Of a stretch of 64,000 nt of DNA, positions 1 through 10,219 are shown in pieces. This stretch comes from Hirschia baltica ATCC 49814 (lineage in GTDB: Bacteria > Pseudomonadota > Alphaproteobacteria > Caulobacterales > Hyphomonadaceae). Below the pieces are notes generated by a model. It did not search any database. It was given only the letters and a program-made list of their open reading frames with translations, and was not told where the DNA came from. The translations under genes and the position numbers were made by a program. Location of the stretch: the NCBI RefSeq assembly GCF_000023785.1, contig NC_012982.1:1116001-1180000 (forward strand), written 5' to 3'. Position 1 is the stretch's first letter. Each line of letters opens with the position of its first letter.

Positions 1-15
1 GGAAGGCTGGTTTAG

Positions 16-366
16 ATGTGGATGTTTTTACTGAAAACTGTGGGGACAGCGCTTTTCATTGCGGCTCTTTCTGAAATCGCAAAAAGATCAACTTTGGTGG
101 CATCTTTAATGGTGGCATTGCCATTGGCGACGATGATGACAGTTGCCAATATCTATATTGATGGCAAAGACGCAGCAGGCGCAACGCGATTTGCAACGAC
201 GACATTTTTCCTTGTTCCGCCGGGAATTGCGTTTTTCATCGTTTTGATCGGAGGTCAGAAACTTGGTTTGGCATTTTGGCCGAGTTTTGGTCTGTCTATC
301 ATAGCAACGGCTGTATGTTGCTGGGCGGTGATCTTCTTTTTGCGCCGCGCAGGAATAGCTCTCTAA
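16..366 (+). CDS. DUF3147-like small integral membrane protein
   Basis: A 116-residue, very hydrophobic protein with about four membrane segments and short loops. The N-terminal pattern SEIAKRS and the later GLAFWPSFGLS resemble the DUF3147 family of small inner-membrane proteins, whose function is unknown. GGAAGG at the very start of the window sits nine bases before the ATG and supports this start; an ATG two codons later is possible. It runs towards the converging TauE-like gene. Family assignment is from remembered motifs, so moderate. Confidence 0.75.
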   Translation: MWMFLLKTVGTALFIAALSEIAKRSTLVASLMVALPLATMMTVANIYIDGKDAAGATRFATTTFFLVPPGIAFFIVLIGGQKLGLAFWPSFGLSIIATAVCCWAVIFFLRRAGIAL

Positions 367-380
367 CAGGTTTTCATATC

Positions 381-1358
381 TTAGTTGACTTTGAAGAAGA
401 GCAATAAAATGCCCGATATTGCGATCCAGCCTCCAGCGAGAAGTTTAAGTTTAAACGCACCGAGGCTGAGGGCAATTTTACGGGCAATGAAGCCACCAAT
501 TAGAGCACCGGGTGCGGTGATGGCTATGATCATCCAAGGTACATTGCCGGCGAATATGTGAAATGGTGCGCCTATTAATACGCTGATGCTAGAGATAAAT
601 ACGGCCAGTCCTGAACTGGTGGTGATGCAATACCCTCTGACAAAAAGAAATAGAGCAATGATTTCGCCAAGGCCGACAGAGAAAAGCGCATTCGCAAATC
701 CGCCTATAGGCGCAAGGCATAACAAAATCCGCATGTCTTGAGATGAAATTTGAGTTTTCAAAGTATTGTTTGGCTGATTGGCATTTTTTAGCGTGCTGAC
801 AACAACAGCAATACCCAAGCAGATTGAAAAAATTTTAAAGGCGAATAACACCCAGAACGGATCAATGAACACCCAATATTGGGTGAGAAGCATGGTCGGA
901 ATGGCTAACAGCAATATTAGACCAGCGCTGTTCCAGAAGTCGGATGTTGATATTGAGATAGATTGTGTATTTGGCTTGTACAGATTTTTGCACCAGACAA
1001 TGGCACCCATTGTCATTCCAAAGCATTGAATTAAGAAGCTGGCTGCAAGAATATTAGCTTGAGATAGAGCAAATTGCCCGCTCTCGTTCATCGCGTTGAA
1101 AACAGGCAGAAAAACAACGCCGCCTCCAGTGCCTGAAGCATTGGCAATCGTCGCGCCGAAAATCCCGACAAATAAAAGATACCAGTTTGAAATAAGTGTA
1201 TCTATATTCAAACGTGCGTTGAAAAGCACGAAAGCATATAAAAGAGCCAGCAAACAACAGGCAGCGGATACGCAAAGCGTGACCCTATTTATGGTCGGAG
1301 ATGTGAGATTCACTCTATTAGGCTTTTGTGAGCCATTTAGGGGCGTGGAACACAACAT
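381..1358 (-). CDS. TauE/SafE-family sulfite/organosulfur permease
   Basis: A polytopic inner-membrane protein of about 325 residues with eight or so predicted membrane spans in two halves. The [14 protein letters not shown] stretch after the second span matches the TauE/SafE (DUF81) family, which exports sulfite or other sulfur-containing anions; the actual substrate cannot be told. The ATG used here lies inside the end of ispH on the same strand, a 41-base overlap; a GTG at 1313, just after the ispH stop, is an alternative start. Probably read through from ispH. Confidence 0.8.
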   Translation of the reverse strand: MLCSTPLNGSQKPNRVNLTSPTINRVTLCVSAACCLLALLYAFVLFNARLNIDTLISNWYLLFVGIFGATIANASGTGGGVVFLPVFNAMNESGQFALSQANILAASFLIQCFGMTMGAIVWCKNLYKPNTQSISISTSDFWNSAGLILLLAIPTMLLTQYWVFIDPFWVLFAFKIFSICLGIAVVVSTLKNANQPNNTLKTQISSQDMRILLCLAPIGGFANALFSVGLGEIIALFLFVRGYCITTSSGLAVFISSISVLIGAPFHIFAGNVPWMIIAITAPGALIGGFIARKIALSLGAFKLKLLAGGWIAISGILLLFFKVN

Positions 1359-2268
1359 TTTCTTTAGCTGTTATGACGTCTTTCACTTCAACATCGAATC
1401 TAGCACGACACGCCGCGATAACGCCCTGCACGAGTGTTTCAGGCGCAGAGGCTCCAGCGGAAAGACCCAATGTCGAGACATCTTTAAACCACGACCAGTC
1501 TATTTCTTCGGCGGCTCCAACGAGATGAGAAGCCTTTGCGCCGCCGCGTTGCGCCACTTCAACAAGACGTTGAGAGTTGGATGAGTTGGGTGAACCTATA
1601 ACAAGCATGAGGTCTATATTTTCTGCTAAGGCTTTAACTGCCTCTTGCCGATTTGTCGTGGCATAGCAAATATCGTCCTTGGCTGGTTCTGCTATTGTTG
1701 GAAAACGTTGTTTTAACGTTGCCACGATTTCTGCTGTATCATCTACCGACAATGTTGTTTGAGTGGCGTAGGCAAGGTTTTCGGTATCTGTTGGCGTAAC
1801 AGTTTCAGCATCTTTTACGGTTTCGATTAATGTCATTGTGCCTTCGGCAGTCTGTCCCATCGTACCAACGACTTCAGGATGACCGGCATGACCAATTAAG
1901 AAAGTGTGCAAGCCATTTTTGGCATGACGCGCAGCTTCCATGTGAACTTTGGAAACAAGAGGGCATGTGGCGTCTACATAAGTCATTTCTCTGCGTGCAG
2001 CTTCAGCAGGGACAGCTTTGGGAACACCGTGAGCGGAAAAGACAACGGGGCGGTCATCTGGGCAATCATCAAGTTCTTCAACAAAGATAGCGCCTAGATT
2101 TTCTAGCCGAGATACGACGTGCCTATTGTGAACGATTTCATGGCGAACATAGACGGGAGCACCCCATTTTTCGATTGCTTGCTCGACAATATGGATGGCG
2201 CGATCCACGCCAGCGCAAAATCCGCGAGGCGAAGCGAGCGAAATTGTCAGTTTGGGGCGTGTTTCCAT
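1318..2268 (-). CDS. ispH: 4-hydroxy-3-methylbut-2-enyl diphosphate reductase
   Basis: Last step of the MEP isoprenoid pathway: reduces HMBPP to IPP and DMAPP using a [4Fe-4S] cluster. The three cluster cysteines are visible in [18 protein letters not shown] and ICYATTNRQ, and the C-terminal [11 protein letters not shown] substrate loop is present. The length of 316 residues is normal. I chose the ATG at 2268, preceded by AGAGGA, over an ATG 31 codons upstream because the extra residues are not family-like. A second MEP gene (ispE) and a polyprenyl synthase lie 31-35 kb downstream. Confidence 0.96.
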   Translation of the reverse strand: METRPKLTISLASPRGFCAGVDRAIHIVEQAIEKWGAPVYVRHEIVHNRHVVSRLENLGAIFVEELDDCPDDRPVVFSAHGVPKAVPAEAARREMTYVDATCPLVSKVHMEAARHAKNGLHTFLIGHAGHPEVVGTMGQTAEGTMTLIETVKDAETVTPTDTENLAYATQTTLSVDDTAEIVATLKQRFPTIAEPAKDDICYATTNRQEAVKALAENIDLMLVIGSPNSSNSQRLVEVAQRGGAKASHLVGAAEEIDWSWFKDVSTLGLSAGASAPETLVQGVIAACRARFDVEVKDVITAKENVVFHAPKWLTKA

Positions 2269-2456
2269 AGTGATTTTTCCTCTTACTCGCACGTTTATCT
2301 CATTTGTTGCACATACATAAGCGATGAACTCATTGCGCCCAAGCGCTGTGACGGCTATCACACTCTATAAATTCAAATCGCATTCAGGGTTAGTGCTTCA
2401 TTTCGATTCACAAACTGACTTAGCTGGATGTGTTAAAATATGCGAGGATTTTGCGC

Positions 2457-3050
2457 GTGACAGGACTGATTCAACGTTCAAAAGTGGCTAGCTTTGTAAA
2501 AGCGGCAGGTTTTTCACTTATAGCTTTGGGTATTTCCGGCTGTTCTTCAGTGCAAAATACATTAGATAGCCGTCCAAATGAAGGGCCGTGTCCTGTGGTC
2601 GCGTCTTTATATGATGCATCTCGCAAGGTACAGATTAATGGAAATGAGACTTTCGAGAATGTAGGTTTCACAGGTGAAATTGTCGGCGTTCGTAGTTTTT
2701 GTCGGTATGTAGGTGATGATCCCATCAAAATGGAGGTCAGCATTGATTTTGCGATGGGACGTGGCCCCAATGCCCAAGGTGATACGCATAATTATGATTA
2801 TTTTGTTTCGGTAACGCGCCGTGGACGTGCTGTGATCGAAAAAGAAACATTTCCTCTGCAAGTTACATTTCCCAAAGGTGCGGATCGTGTAACCGTGAGT
2901 GACACTGTTGAAAATATTGTTATTCCTCGAGCTGATTCGAGTATTTCCGGCTCCAACTTCGAAGTGTTTGTTGGTTTTGTGTTGAATGAAGAGGAATTGG
3001 AATTCAATCGCGCTGGTAAACGTTTCCGTGTGAATGCTGGACAAGATTAA
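2457..3050 (+). CDS. Probable lipoprotein of unknown function
   Basis: About 197 residues. The N-terminus has a basic stretch, a hydrophobic core and the lipobox LGISGC, so export and lipidation are likely. The mature part is rich in beta-type sequence (FENVGFTGEIVGVRSFCRY) and contains three further cysteines or so; I recognise no domain beyond a resemblance to conserved alphaproteobacterial lipoproteins. The GTG at 2457 has AGGA eight bases upstream; a GTG at 2430 in frame is an alternative. It precedes argS by about 100 bases on the same strand. Confidence 0.75.
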   Translation: MTGLIQRSKVASFVKAAGFSLIALGISGCSSVQNTLDSRPNEGPCPVVASLYDASRKVQINGNETFENVGFTGEIVGVRSFCRYVGDDPIKMEVSIDFAMGRGPNAQGDTHNYDYFVSVTRRGRAVIEKETFPLQVTFPKGADRVTVSDTVENIVIPRADSSISGSNFEVFVGFVLNEEELEFNRAGKRFRVNAGQD

Positions 3051-3147
3051 TACATCAGTCGATGACGGGATTGGCTGAAAATCATCTGATTTTTATAAAT
3101 TCAGGCTTTGTAGGCGCACGCTAATAGGAGCGTGCGGAAAAATAGTA

Positions 3148-4980
3148 ATGACAGATATAGCAAATATATTAAGCGGCGCTGTTGGCGACATATTTGAAGG
3201 CTTAGGGCTGGACAGGAAACTTGGGCAAGTGCGCCGCGCCGACCGTCCTGATCTTGCTGATTTTCAGTGTAATGGTGCAATGGCTGCGGCAAAAGCGGCT
3301 AAACGAAACCCGCGTGAGATAGCGGGCGAGGTCGCACCCAAAATCGAAGCTCTGGAATTGGTTGAAAGTGTAGATGTAGCAGGACCAGGATTTCTCAATA
3401 TCACTGTATCTGCTGCTGCACTTGAAGGGCGGACAACTGAAATACTTGCTGATGGTAAAGCAGGGGGTGGATCTGTTGAAACGCCGCGCAATGTGATGAT
3501 TGATTTTGGTGGCTGGAATGTCGCTAAACCCATGCATATCGGGCATTTACGCTCTACGATTATCGGTGACAGTCTTCAGCGTCTCTTCCGTTTTCTCGGC
3601 GATGATGTGACCTCTGATGTTCATCTTGGAGATTGGGGGCTTCAAATGGGGTTGCTAATTGTTGGGGTAAGCGAAGAACAACCAGACCTTCCTTATTTTG
3701 ATGATAATTTTGAAGGCGAATATCCAGAAGAATCTCCCGTTTCAATGGATGATTTAGAGCGTCTCTACCCGTTATATGCTGGGAAGATGAAAGCTGAAAA
3801 TACGGTTGAAACCATCGAAGATGGAAAGACTGTTTATAAGAAAGTGCCCAACCCAGAATACCGTGAAGATGTACGCGCATTGGCGCAAACGGCAACCGCA
3901 GAACTTCAAGCAGGGCGTCGTGGATATCGTGCGCTTTGGAAGCAATTTTGTGCAGTCACACAAATCGGGCTGGAGCGGGAATGTGGGGATCTTGGTGTTC
4001 AGTTTGACCTTTGGAAAGGTGAGTCTGACGCGAATGTTTTGTTGCCTGAAATTGTTGAAGACCTCAAATCACGCAAAGTTGCGGTCGAAAGCGACGGGGC
4101 ATGGGTCATCTATGTCGAACGTGAGTCTGATAAAAAAGACATGCCGCCATTCATGTTGCTCAATTCGCAAGGAGCTGTTGGGTATCATGCGACGGATATG
4201 GGAACCATTCTCGACCGAAAACGGACAAACAAACCCGATCTGACCTTGTATGTTGTGGATGCGCGTCAAGCGCTTCACTTTGAACAGGTTTTCCGTGCAG
4301 CAGAGATTGCGGGTTATGAAAAAGAAGCATCCCTAGAGCATATCGGCTTTGGCACGATGAATGGGAAAGACGGCAAACCTTTCAAGACCCGTGAAGGCGG
4401 CGTGTTGAAATTGCATGACTTTATCCAGCAAGCCAAAGATAAAGCGCGTGAGCGCCTTGAAGAAACAGGTATGGGTGCTGATTTTTCTGCTGAAGAACGT
4501 GCTGATATCGCAGATAAAGTGGCACTTGCAGCGATTAAATTTGCTGACCTGTCAAATGTTCGTACAAAGAATTATGTGTTCGATTTAGATCAGTTTGTGG
4601 CTTTTGAAGGTAAAACTGGGCCATATCTCTTATATGCAGCTGTTCGCGTGAAATCACTTATGCGCCGCGCCAAAGAAGAAGGCATAGTTGCTGGTGCGAT
4701 GAAAATTGAGTTGAAAGAAGAGCGTGTATTAGCGCTTCAACTAGATGCTTTTGAAGGTGCGCTAAAACTTGCTTATGCCAACCGCACACCGCATGGGATT
4801 TGTGATCATGTTTATAATCTGGCGCAGGCATTTTCATCCTTCTGGACGAATGCACCTATTTTAAAAGCAGGTGTGCCAGATGATGTGAAAGCATCGAGAT
4901 TGGCTCTGGCTCAAGCAACGCTCAAACAATTGGAAACAGGCTTGTCGCTCATCGGGATAGAAACGCCTGAGCGTATGTAA
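3148..4980 (+). CDS. argS: Arginyl-tRNA synthetase
   Basis: Charges tRNA-Arg with arginine (class I synthetase). The 610-residue protein has the N-terminal additional domain (about 1-115), the catalytic core with the signature NVAKPMHIGHLRST near residue 130, and the C-terminal DALR anticodon-binding domain starting near FEGKTGPYLLYAAVR. The insert around 200-240 (YAGKMKAENTVETIEDG) is typical of proteobacterial ArgS. It stands alone on the plus strand, followed by the glycine riboswitch leader. Confidence 0.97.
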   Translation: MTDIANILSGAVGDIFEGLGLDRKLGQVRRADRPDLADFQCNGAMAAAKAAKRNPREIAGEVAPKIEALELVESVDVAGPGFLNITVSAAALEGRTTEILADGKAGGGSVETPRNVMIDFGGWNVAKPMHIGHLRSTIIGDSLQRLFRFLGDDVTSDVHLGDWGLQMGLLIVGVSEEQPDLPYFDDNFEGEYPEESPVSMDDLERLYPLYAGKMKAENTVETIEDGKTVYKKVPNPEYREDVRALAQTATAELQAGRRGYRALWKQFCAVTQIGLERECGDLGVQFDLWKGESDANVLLPEIVEDLKSRKVAVESDGAWVIYVERESDKKDMPPFMLLNSQGAVGYHATDMGTILDRKRTNKPDLTLYVVDARQALHFEQVFRAAEIAGYEKEASLEHIGFGTMNGKDGKPFKTREGGVLKLHDFIQQAKDKARERLEETGMGADFSAEERADIADKVALAAIKFADLSNVRTKNYVFDLDQFVAFEGKTGPYLLYAAVRVKSLMRRAKEEGIVAGAMKIELKEERVLALQLDAFEGALKLAYANRTPHGICDHVYNLAQAFSSFWTNAPILKAGVPDDVKASRLALAQATLKQLETGLSLIGIETPERM

Positions 4981-5097
4981 CCAAATTATGCACAGGCTTT
5001 GTGCAAAGATATGAAAATCAGTGGATGAGTCGTTTCTCTATTGACGATTCGCTTATTCACTGAACATTAGAAACTATCGGGGCTGCTCATTGCAGCC

Positions 5098-5300
5098 TTG
5101 TATCTCTCGCGGGAGAGAATGGCATAAAAGTCATGGCCGAAGGCGCAACCGCCCCGGAAACGCTCAGGCAAAAGGACCGCGAAAGATTATAAAACGCTGG
5201 AAAGAGGCGGCATTTTAATGCGCAGCCTCGCCGAAGGAGCAAGCAGACGCTAAAATAAGCACTGCGGAATCTCTCAGGCGCAAGGGACAGCGGGGGCATG
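5098..5300 (+). promoter_or_regulatory. Tandem glycine riboswitch (two aptamers)
   Basis: Two consecutive glycine aptamers lie directly before gcvT. The first (about 5104-5186) has the paired TCTCTCGCGGGAGAG start, the GGCCGAAGGCGCAA junction and the GGAAACGCTCAGGCAAAAGGACC core. The second (about 5192-5294) repeats the pattern with CGCCGAAGGAGCAA and GGAATCTCTCAGGCGCAAGGGACAGCGG. The short linker between them is as in cooperative tandem switches. In the family, glycine binding turns on the glycine-cleavage genes, which is what follows here. Confidence 0.95.
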
Positions 5301-5358
5301 AAATATCTACGTGCATGAGTGCGTAGAAGTTTATGCCGACCGTGGAGAACCTTGTACT

Positions 5359-6522
5359 GTGTCCAATGCAGATCTGAAGCTTACACCTTTATCAAAACTG
5401 AACCATTCTATGGGTGGCAAAATGGTCGATTTTGCTGGTTATTCCATGCCTATCCAGTTTGATTCTGGTATCATTCCCGAACATCATCATGTACGTGAAA
5501 AATGTGGTTTGTTTGATGTTTCTCACATGGGGCCGGCTTTTCTGAAACTTGAAGAAATGGGCAGCGAAACCGCGCTAACCGGTGATGCAGCTCATGCTAA
5601 AATTGCCGGTATTTTTGAACAGCTTGTATGTGGAGATATTGCAGGCCTCGCACCGGGTGAAATGCGTTATACATTGTTGCTAAATGATGATGGCGGTATT
5701 TTGGATGACCTTATGGTGACGCGTCCATTCGCGCCCGAGGAACAAGGCTGCCTCTACATCGTGGTGAATGCTGGCTGTAAAGAAGAAGATTTCGCGCTGA
5801 TTAGCGAAAAATGTGAAGGCGCTGTGCTAGAGCGAGCTGATGATAACGCGCTGATTGCTGTGCAAGGCCCTCTAACACGCAAGCTGATGGCGAAATACGC
5901 ACCCCAGCTTGCTGATATGGTGTTTATGACTGCTAAACGCGTGGATGTATGCGGCGTAAATTGTCTGGCTTCGTGTTCGGGTTATACAGGCGAAGATGGA
6001 TATGAAATTCTTGTCCCAGCAGAACATGCTGAAACCATAACCAAGACATTGCTGGAAGATTCTGGAATAGCGCCGATTGGTTTAGGCGCGCGCGATAGTT
6101 TGCGTTTGGAAGCAGGGCTTTGCCTATACGGGCATGATATGGATACCAGCAAAACGCCGATTGAGGCCTCACTCACTTGGGCGGTGTCTAAAGTGCGCCG
6201 CGATGAAGCTGATTTTCCTGGCGGTGAAAAAATTATCGCTCAGATTGAAAATGGCACCGATATGAAACGTATCGGCCTGACATTGATAGATAAAGCACCA
6301 GCACGTGAAGGATCTGAGATTGCCACGAAAGATGGCAAAATCATTGGTGTCATTACATCAGGCGGCCACGGACACACTGCGGGCAAGCCTGTGGCTATGG
6401 GCTATGTGCAGCGCGGCTACACGCAGGCAGGCACAGAGCTGGACGTTCTTGTAAGAAACAAACCAAGGGCAGCGGTTGTCAGCCGCATGCCATTCGTCAA
6501 ACAAAATTATTATCGCGGCTAG
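5359..6522 (+). CDS. gcvT: Glycine cleavage system T protein (aminomethyltransferase)
   Basis: Transfers the methylene group from the aminomethyl-lipoyl arm of the H protein to tetrahydrofolate, releasing ammonia. The sequence KMVDFAGYSMPIQF, FDVSHMGP and the ARDSLRLEAGLCLYGHD segment are diagnostic. I prefer the GTG at 5359 (387 residues, GGAG about a dozen bases upstream), since LKLTPLSKLNHSMGGKMV is how the family begins; a GTG at 5311 would add 16 unrelated residues. First gene of the riboswitch-controlled gcv operon. Confidence 0.95.
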   Translation: MSNADLKLTPLSKLNHSMGGKMVDFAGYSMPIQFDSGIIPEHHHVREKCGLFDVSHMGPAFLKLEEMGSETALTGDAAHAKIAGIFEQLVCGDIAGLAPGEMRYTLLLNDDGGILDDLMVTRPFAPEEQGCLYIVVNAGCKEEDFALISEKCEGAVLERADDNALIAVQGPLTRKLMAKYAPQLADMVFMTAKRVDVCGVNCLASCSGYTGEDGYEILVPAEHAETITKTLLEDSGIAPIGLGARDSLRLEAGLCLYGHDMDTSKTPIEASLTWAVSKVRRDEADFPGGEKIIAQIENGTDMKRIGLTLIDKAPAREGSEIATKDGKIIGVITSGGHGHTAGKPVAMGYVQRGYTQAGTELDVLVRNKPRAAVVSRMPFVKQNYYRG

Positions 6523-6535
6523 GGGCTAGAGAATT

Positions 6536-6910
6536 ATGACTAAACTTTACACAGAAGATCATGAGTGGGTTTCAGTAGAAGGTGACATTGCGACGATCGG
6601 TGTCTCCGCTTATGCAGCAGAGCAATTGGGCGATGATATCGTGGCCGCTGAAGACTTGTTGGAAGTGGATGACGATGTTTCCAAAGGTGACATCCTGTTT
6701 GTGTTTGAAAAAGCAAAAGCAGCTGTAGAAGTCTATTCCCCTGTTTCTGGTGAAATTACAGAATTGAATGATTTCCTAGAAGGTGATTCAGAAGAGTTTC
6801 ATGCAAAACTGACAGCTGTTGAATGGCTCTACAAAGTTAAAATGTCTGATCCTTCTGAGCTTGAAGGCATGATGGACGAAGCTGCGTATAAAGCATTTTG
6901 TGAGGGCTAG
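6536..6910 (+). CDS. gcvH: Glycine cleavage system H protein
   Basis: Lipoyl carrier that shuttles the aminomethyl intermediate between the P, T and L proteins. It has 124 residues and starts with the family-typical YTEDHEWVS. The lipoylated lysine lies in FVFEKAKAAVEVYSPVSGE, most likely K61; the usual ESVKA is changed to FEKAKA, a mild deviation. Thirteen bases follow the gcvT stop, so it is in the same transcript. Confidence 0.96.
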   Translation: MTKLYTEDHEWVSVEGDIATIGVSAYAAEQLGDDIVAAEDLLEVDDDVSKGDILFVFEKAKAAVEVYSPVSGEITELNDFLEGDSEEFHAKLTAVEWLYKVKMSDPSELEGMMDEAAYKAFCEG

Positions 6911-6916
6911 GAATAT

Positions 6917-8263
6917 ATGCGTTACCTCCCACTGACGCCTGATGATCGGGCGCAAATGCTTGAGACGATTGGCGCAAAAAGCGTTGATGATTTTTATCAA
7001 GATGTTCCAGAGTTTGCACGTTTGACAGGTCCGATTGAGGACTTGCCCATGCATCAGGGCGAGTTGGCTGTTGAGCGTCATATGAGCGCTCTAGCTGCAA
7101 AAAACCGGACAGCGTCTGAAGGACCATTTTTTGTCGGTTGTGGTGCATATAAACACCATGTGCCAGCAAGCGTGGATCACATCATTCAGCGCTCTGAATT
7201 TTTGACAACATATACACCTTACCAGCCAGAAATTGCGCAAGGCACTTTGCAAACCGTGTTTGAATTTCAATCCCAAGTGGCGATGCTAACTGGGATGGAA
7301 GTGGCGAATGCGTCTATGTATGATGGTTCAACAGCGGCCTCTGAAGCGGCCTTGATGGCGTGTCGTGCGACGCGGCGTAAAAAGGTAATCGTTTCAGGCG
7401 GCGTACATGCACATTATGCAGAAACAATTCGTACTGCCTGTGAAACGCAGGGCATTGAAGTGGTTATTCTGCCGCCTGCTTTTGATGATGAGAAAGCACT
7501 CATTGGATATGCTGAGGATGATACAGCTTGCTTGATTGCGCAGTCTCCAAACGTATTTGGAACAGTGACAGACCTCACGCCAATTGCAGAAGCTGCACAT
7601 GCGAAAAAAGCCTTGCTTGTGTCTGTGTTTACCGAAGTTGTATCGCTTGGCCTAATCACGCCTCCGGGTGAAATGGGTGCTGATATTGTGGTGGGTGAAG
7701 GCCAGTCTATTGGAAATCCGCTTGGTTTTGGTGGTCCATATGTTGGTCTTTTGGCCTGTCGCCAAAAGCTAGTGCGACAAATGCCGGGCCGTGTGTGTGG
7801 GCAAACAATTGATGCGGATGGCAAAGGCGGTTTCGTGCTGACACTTTCCACACGTGAACAACACATTCGCCGCGATAAAGCGACTTCCAATATCTGTACG
7901 AATGCGGGGCTTTGCGCCTTGGCGTTTACAGCCCACATGACATTGCTTGGTGATAAGGGGCTAACGCAATTGGCCACGCTAAACCATGAAGCAGCGTGTG
8001 ATCTAGCAGATGCATTAGAAGCTATTGATGGCGTGACGCTAAAAACAGAGACATTCTTCAACGAGATTTCTTTTGAAACACCAATGGAAGCGGGCGCTTT
8101 GCTGGCTGCTTTGGATGAAAAAGGCGTCATTGGCGGCGTACGTGCATCGCGTTTATTCCCGCGCGCTGACCTAGATAATGTGGTGATTGCAGCAGCAACA
8201 GAATGCAATACAGCTGAAGGCATTGCCGCCTATGCACAAGCGCTGAAGGAGGTGCTGGCATGA
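6917..8263 (+). CDS. gcvPA: Glycine dehydrogenase (decarboxylating) subunit 1
   Basis: N-terminal half of the P protein, which decarboxylates glycine together with GcvPB. The 448 residues begin with the [14 protein letters not shown] motif and include [31 protein letters not shown] and the [18 protein letters not shown] segment, all typical of the split-type alpha subunit; the PLP lysine sits in the partner. It starts six bases after gcvH and overlaps the next ORF by ATGA, so translation is coupled. Confidence 0.96.
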   Translation: MRYLPLTPDDRAQMLETIGAKSVDDFYQDVPEFARLTGPIEDLPMHQGELAVERHMSALAAKNRTASEGPFFVGCGAYKHHVPASVDHIIQRSEFLTTYTPYQPEIAQGTLQTVFEFQSQVAMLTGMEVANASMYDGSTAASEAALMACRATRRKKVIVSGGVHAHYAETIRTACETQGIEVVILPPAFDDEKALIGYAEDDTACLIAQSPNVFGTVTDLTPIAEAAHAKKALLVSVFTEVVSLGLITPPGEMGADIVVGEGQSIGNPLGFGGPYVGLLACRQKLVRQMPGRVCGQTIDADGKGGFVLTLSTREQHIRRDKATSNICTNAGLCALAFTAHMTLLGDKGLTQLATLNHEAACDLADALEAIDGVTLKTETFFNEISFETPMEAGALLAALDEKGVIGGVRASRLFPRADLDNVVIAAATECNTAEGIAAYAQALKEVLA

Positions 8264-8634
8264 CAGTTTTATGTGATCACCCGGAAAGAGATATAGTAGT
8301 AGAGCTCCTAAATTCTATTGGTTGGAACTTGAATTCGGAAACTAAGAAAGTCTTGCGCTTCTCACAGGGGAGTTTTGAATTGAACTTCAATGGTGAATCT
8401 AAAACAAAATTTGCTTTTATATTGGATCCTGTCTTAGCGGGTGCCAATATAGAAAGTGTTCTCAGAGTAGATGCATTGATAGAAGATAGATTTAGTTCCA
8501 ATTTTTCAAATTTTCCAAAGAAAATATCCAAGGAAAATAAGAAGCAGCATTTTGGTGTAAGTTTGAAGTTTGATGAACTTGAGCAAGCTAAGACTTTCCT
8601 TATCCAATTGCAATTACCGGAGCTAGTGGCATGA
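8260..8634 (+). CDS. Uncharacterised protein inserted between gcvPA and gcvPB
   Basis: A 124-residue ORF that overlaps gcvPA by four bases at its start (ATGA) and gcvPB by four bases at its end (ATGA), so all three are translationally coupled. I recognise no domain. It has no signal peptide or membrane span; it is rich in Phe, Asn and Lys ([18 protein letters not shown]), ends with a helix-like [18 protein letters not shown], and its DNA is visibly more AT-rich than the flanking gcv genes. The usual arrangement in alphaproteobacteria has gcvPA touching gcvPB, so this looks like an acquired or fast-evolving insertion that kept the operon in phase. Function unknown. Confidence 0.8.
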   Translation: MTVLCDHPERDIVVELLNSIGWNLNSETKKVLRFSQGSFELNFNGESKTKFAFILDPVLAGANIESVLRVDALIEDRFSSNFSNFPKKISKENKKQHFGVSLKFDELEQAKTFLIQLQLPELVA

Positions 8635-10157
8635 GCATTCAAACAGTCTCCGGCTCTAAGGGGCTTCTCCAAAAAGAAGAGCTGATTTTCGATATCGGCA
8701 CAACTGAGACAACAGGTGTCGACCTTCCTGCCCCTAAAGGGCGTAAAGATCGCCTTGGTGGTTTAAAGCGCAAAAACGGAACAGGGCTTCCGGGGCTGTC
8801 AGAGCCACAAGCCGTGCGCCATTATGTGCGTTTGTCGCAAAAAAACTATGCGATTGATTTAGGGCTTTTCCCGCTTGGGTCGTGTACGATGAAACACAAT
8901 CCGCGCCTGAATGAAAAAGTCGCGCGTATGCCGGGCTTTGCCGATATACACCCATTGCAGCCTCAACAAACTGTGCAAGGCGCTATGGAGGTGATCGAGC
9001 AGCTTGAAGATTGGCTGAAAAAGCTAACAGGCATGCCGGCCGTAGCGATGAGCCCTAAAGCAGGGGCGCATGGTGAGTGGTGCGGTATGGCAGCGATACG
9101 CGCCGCTCTGATTGATCGCGGTGAAGTGAATACGCGTACGCGCGTACTTGTGCCTGAGTCTGCGCATGGAACAAACCCTGCGACAGCTGTGCAATGTGGT
9201 TTTAAAGTGCAAGAAATTGCAGCCTCTAGTGATGGCCGCGTTGATCTAAATGATCTCAAAGCAAAGCTTGAAGGCGACACATCTGATGTGGCGGGCATTA
9301 TGCTGACCAACCCAAATACATGTGGGTTATTTGAGCGTGACATCAGAGAAATCGCAGATCTGATCCATGAAGCCGGCGGTTATTTCTATTGTGATGGTGC
9401 AAACTTCAACGCGATTGTCGGGCGTGTGCGTCCGCGTGATTTGGGCGTGGATGCGATGCACATTAATCTGCACAAGACATTCTCCACGCCTCATGGCGGT
9501 GGTGGCCCTGGTGCTGGTCCAACTGTTCTGTCTGAGCGTTTGGCGAAATATGCGCCTTATCCAGTTATGACAGTTGATAAGCGCGACGGTGATTACAAGC
9601 TTATTTATGTAGATGATGAAGCTGAACTTGCAGGCACTGATTTAAAGCCACTGGGCCGTATGTGTGCGTTTCACGGTCAAATGGGCATGTTTACGCGCGC
9701 ATTGACATACATTCTCTCACACGGTGCTGACGGCCTAAAACAAGTGGCGGAAGACGCTGTTTTGAACGCTAATTACATTCAAGCGCGTTTAAAGTCAGTT
9801 ATGTCACCTGCTTTTGAGGGCTATTGCATGCATGAGGCTTTGTTCTCGGATGCATTCCTAAAAGATAGCGGCATTGAAACCGTTGATATTGCAAAAGGGA
9901 TGATTGATGAGGGCTATCACCCAATGACGGTGTATTTCCCGCTTGTTGTGCATGGCGCTATGTTGATTGAGCCGACAGAAACAGAAAGCAAAGCTGAGCT
10001 GGATCGTTTTTGTGACTCACTAGAAAGTGTTGCACGCAAAGCAAAATCGGGTGATGAGGCGCTAAAACAAGCGCCATATCTTGCCCCTATGCGCCGCCTA
10101 GATGAGACGCTGGCAGCGCGTAAACCTGTCTTGCGTTGGCTAGCTGAAGAGGCTTAG
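8631..10157 (+). CDS. gcvPB: Glycine dehydrogenase (decarboxylating) subunit 2
   Basis: PLP-binding half of the split P protein; with GcvPA it forms the decarboxylase of the glycine cleavage complex. The PLP lysine is in INLHKTFSTPHGGGGPGAGP, at about residue 282. The upstream motifs YFYCDGANFNAI and LGSCTMKHNP are also diagnostic. At 508 residues it has the normal length. Last gene of the operon, followed by an intrinsic terminator 30 bases on. Confidence 0.97.
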   Translation: MSIQTVSGSKGLLQKEELIFDIGTTETTGVDLPAPKGRKDRLGGLKRKNGTGLPGLSEPQAVRHYVRLSQKNYAIDLGLFPLGSCTMKHNPRLNEKVARMPGFADIHPLQPQQTVQGAMEVIEQLEDWLKKLTGMPAVAMSPKAGAHGEWCGMAAIRAALIDRGEVNTRTRVLVPESAHGTNPATAVQCGFKVQEIAASSDGRVDLNDLKAKLEGDTSDVAGIMLTNPNTCGLFERDIREIADLIHEAGGYFYCDGANFNAIVGRVRPRDLGVDAMHINLHKTFSTPHGGGGPGAGPTVLSERLAKYAPYPVMTVDKRDGDYKLIYVDDEAELAGTDLKPLGRMCAFHGQMGMFTRALTYILSHGADGLKQVAEDAVLNANYIQARLKSVMSPAFEGYCMHEALFSDAFLKDSGIETVDIAKGMIDEGYHPMTVYFPLVVHGAMLIEPTETESKAELDRFCDSLESVARKAKSGDEALKQAPYLAPMRRLDETLAARKPVLRWLAEEA

Positions 10158-10185
10158 CGACAATTGTTGATTAGCTATTAAAATT

Positions 10186-10219
10186 AAAAGCGCCCTTCAT
10201 TATGTAAGGGCGCTTTTTT
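10186..10219 (+). terminator. Intrinsic terminator of the gcv operon
   Basis: AAGCGCCCTT and AAGGGCGCTT form a perfect ten-base stem around an eight-base loop, followed by a run of T. It lies 30 bases after the gcvPB stop. Confidence 0.93.

Noticed and set aside
4990-5005. GCACA/TGTGC hairpin after argS
   Set aside because: Five-base stem without a T run; too weak to call.
7414-8223. 269-codon open frame on the minus strand opposite gcvPA
   Set aside because: Lies wholly inside the well-supported gcvPA frame; Ser/Pro/Ala-rich sequence typical of an antisense shadow.
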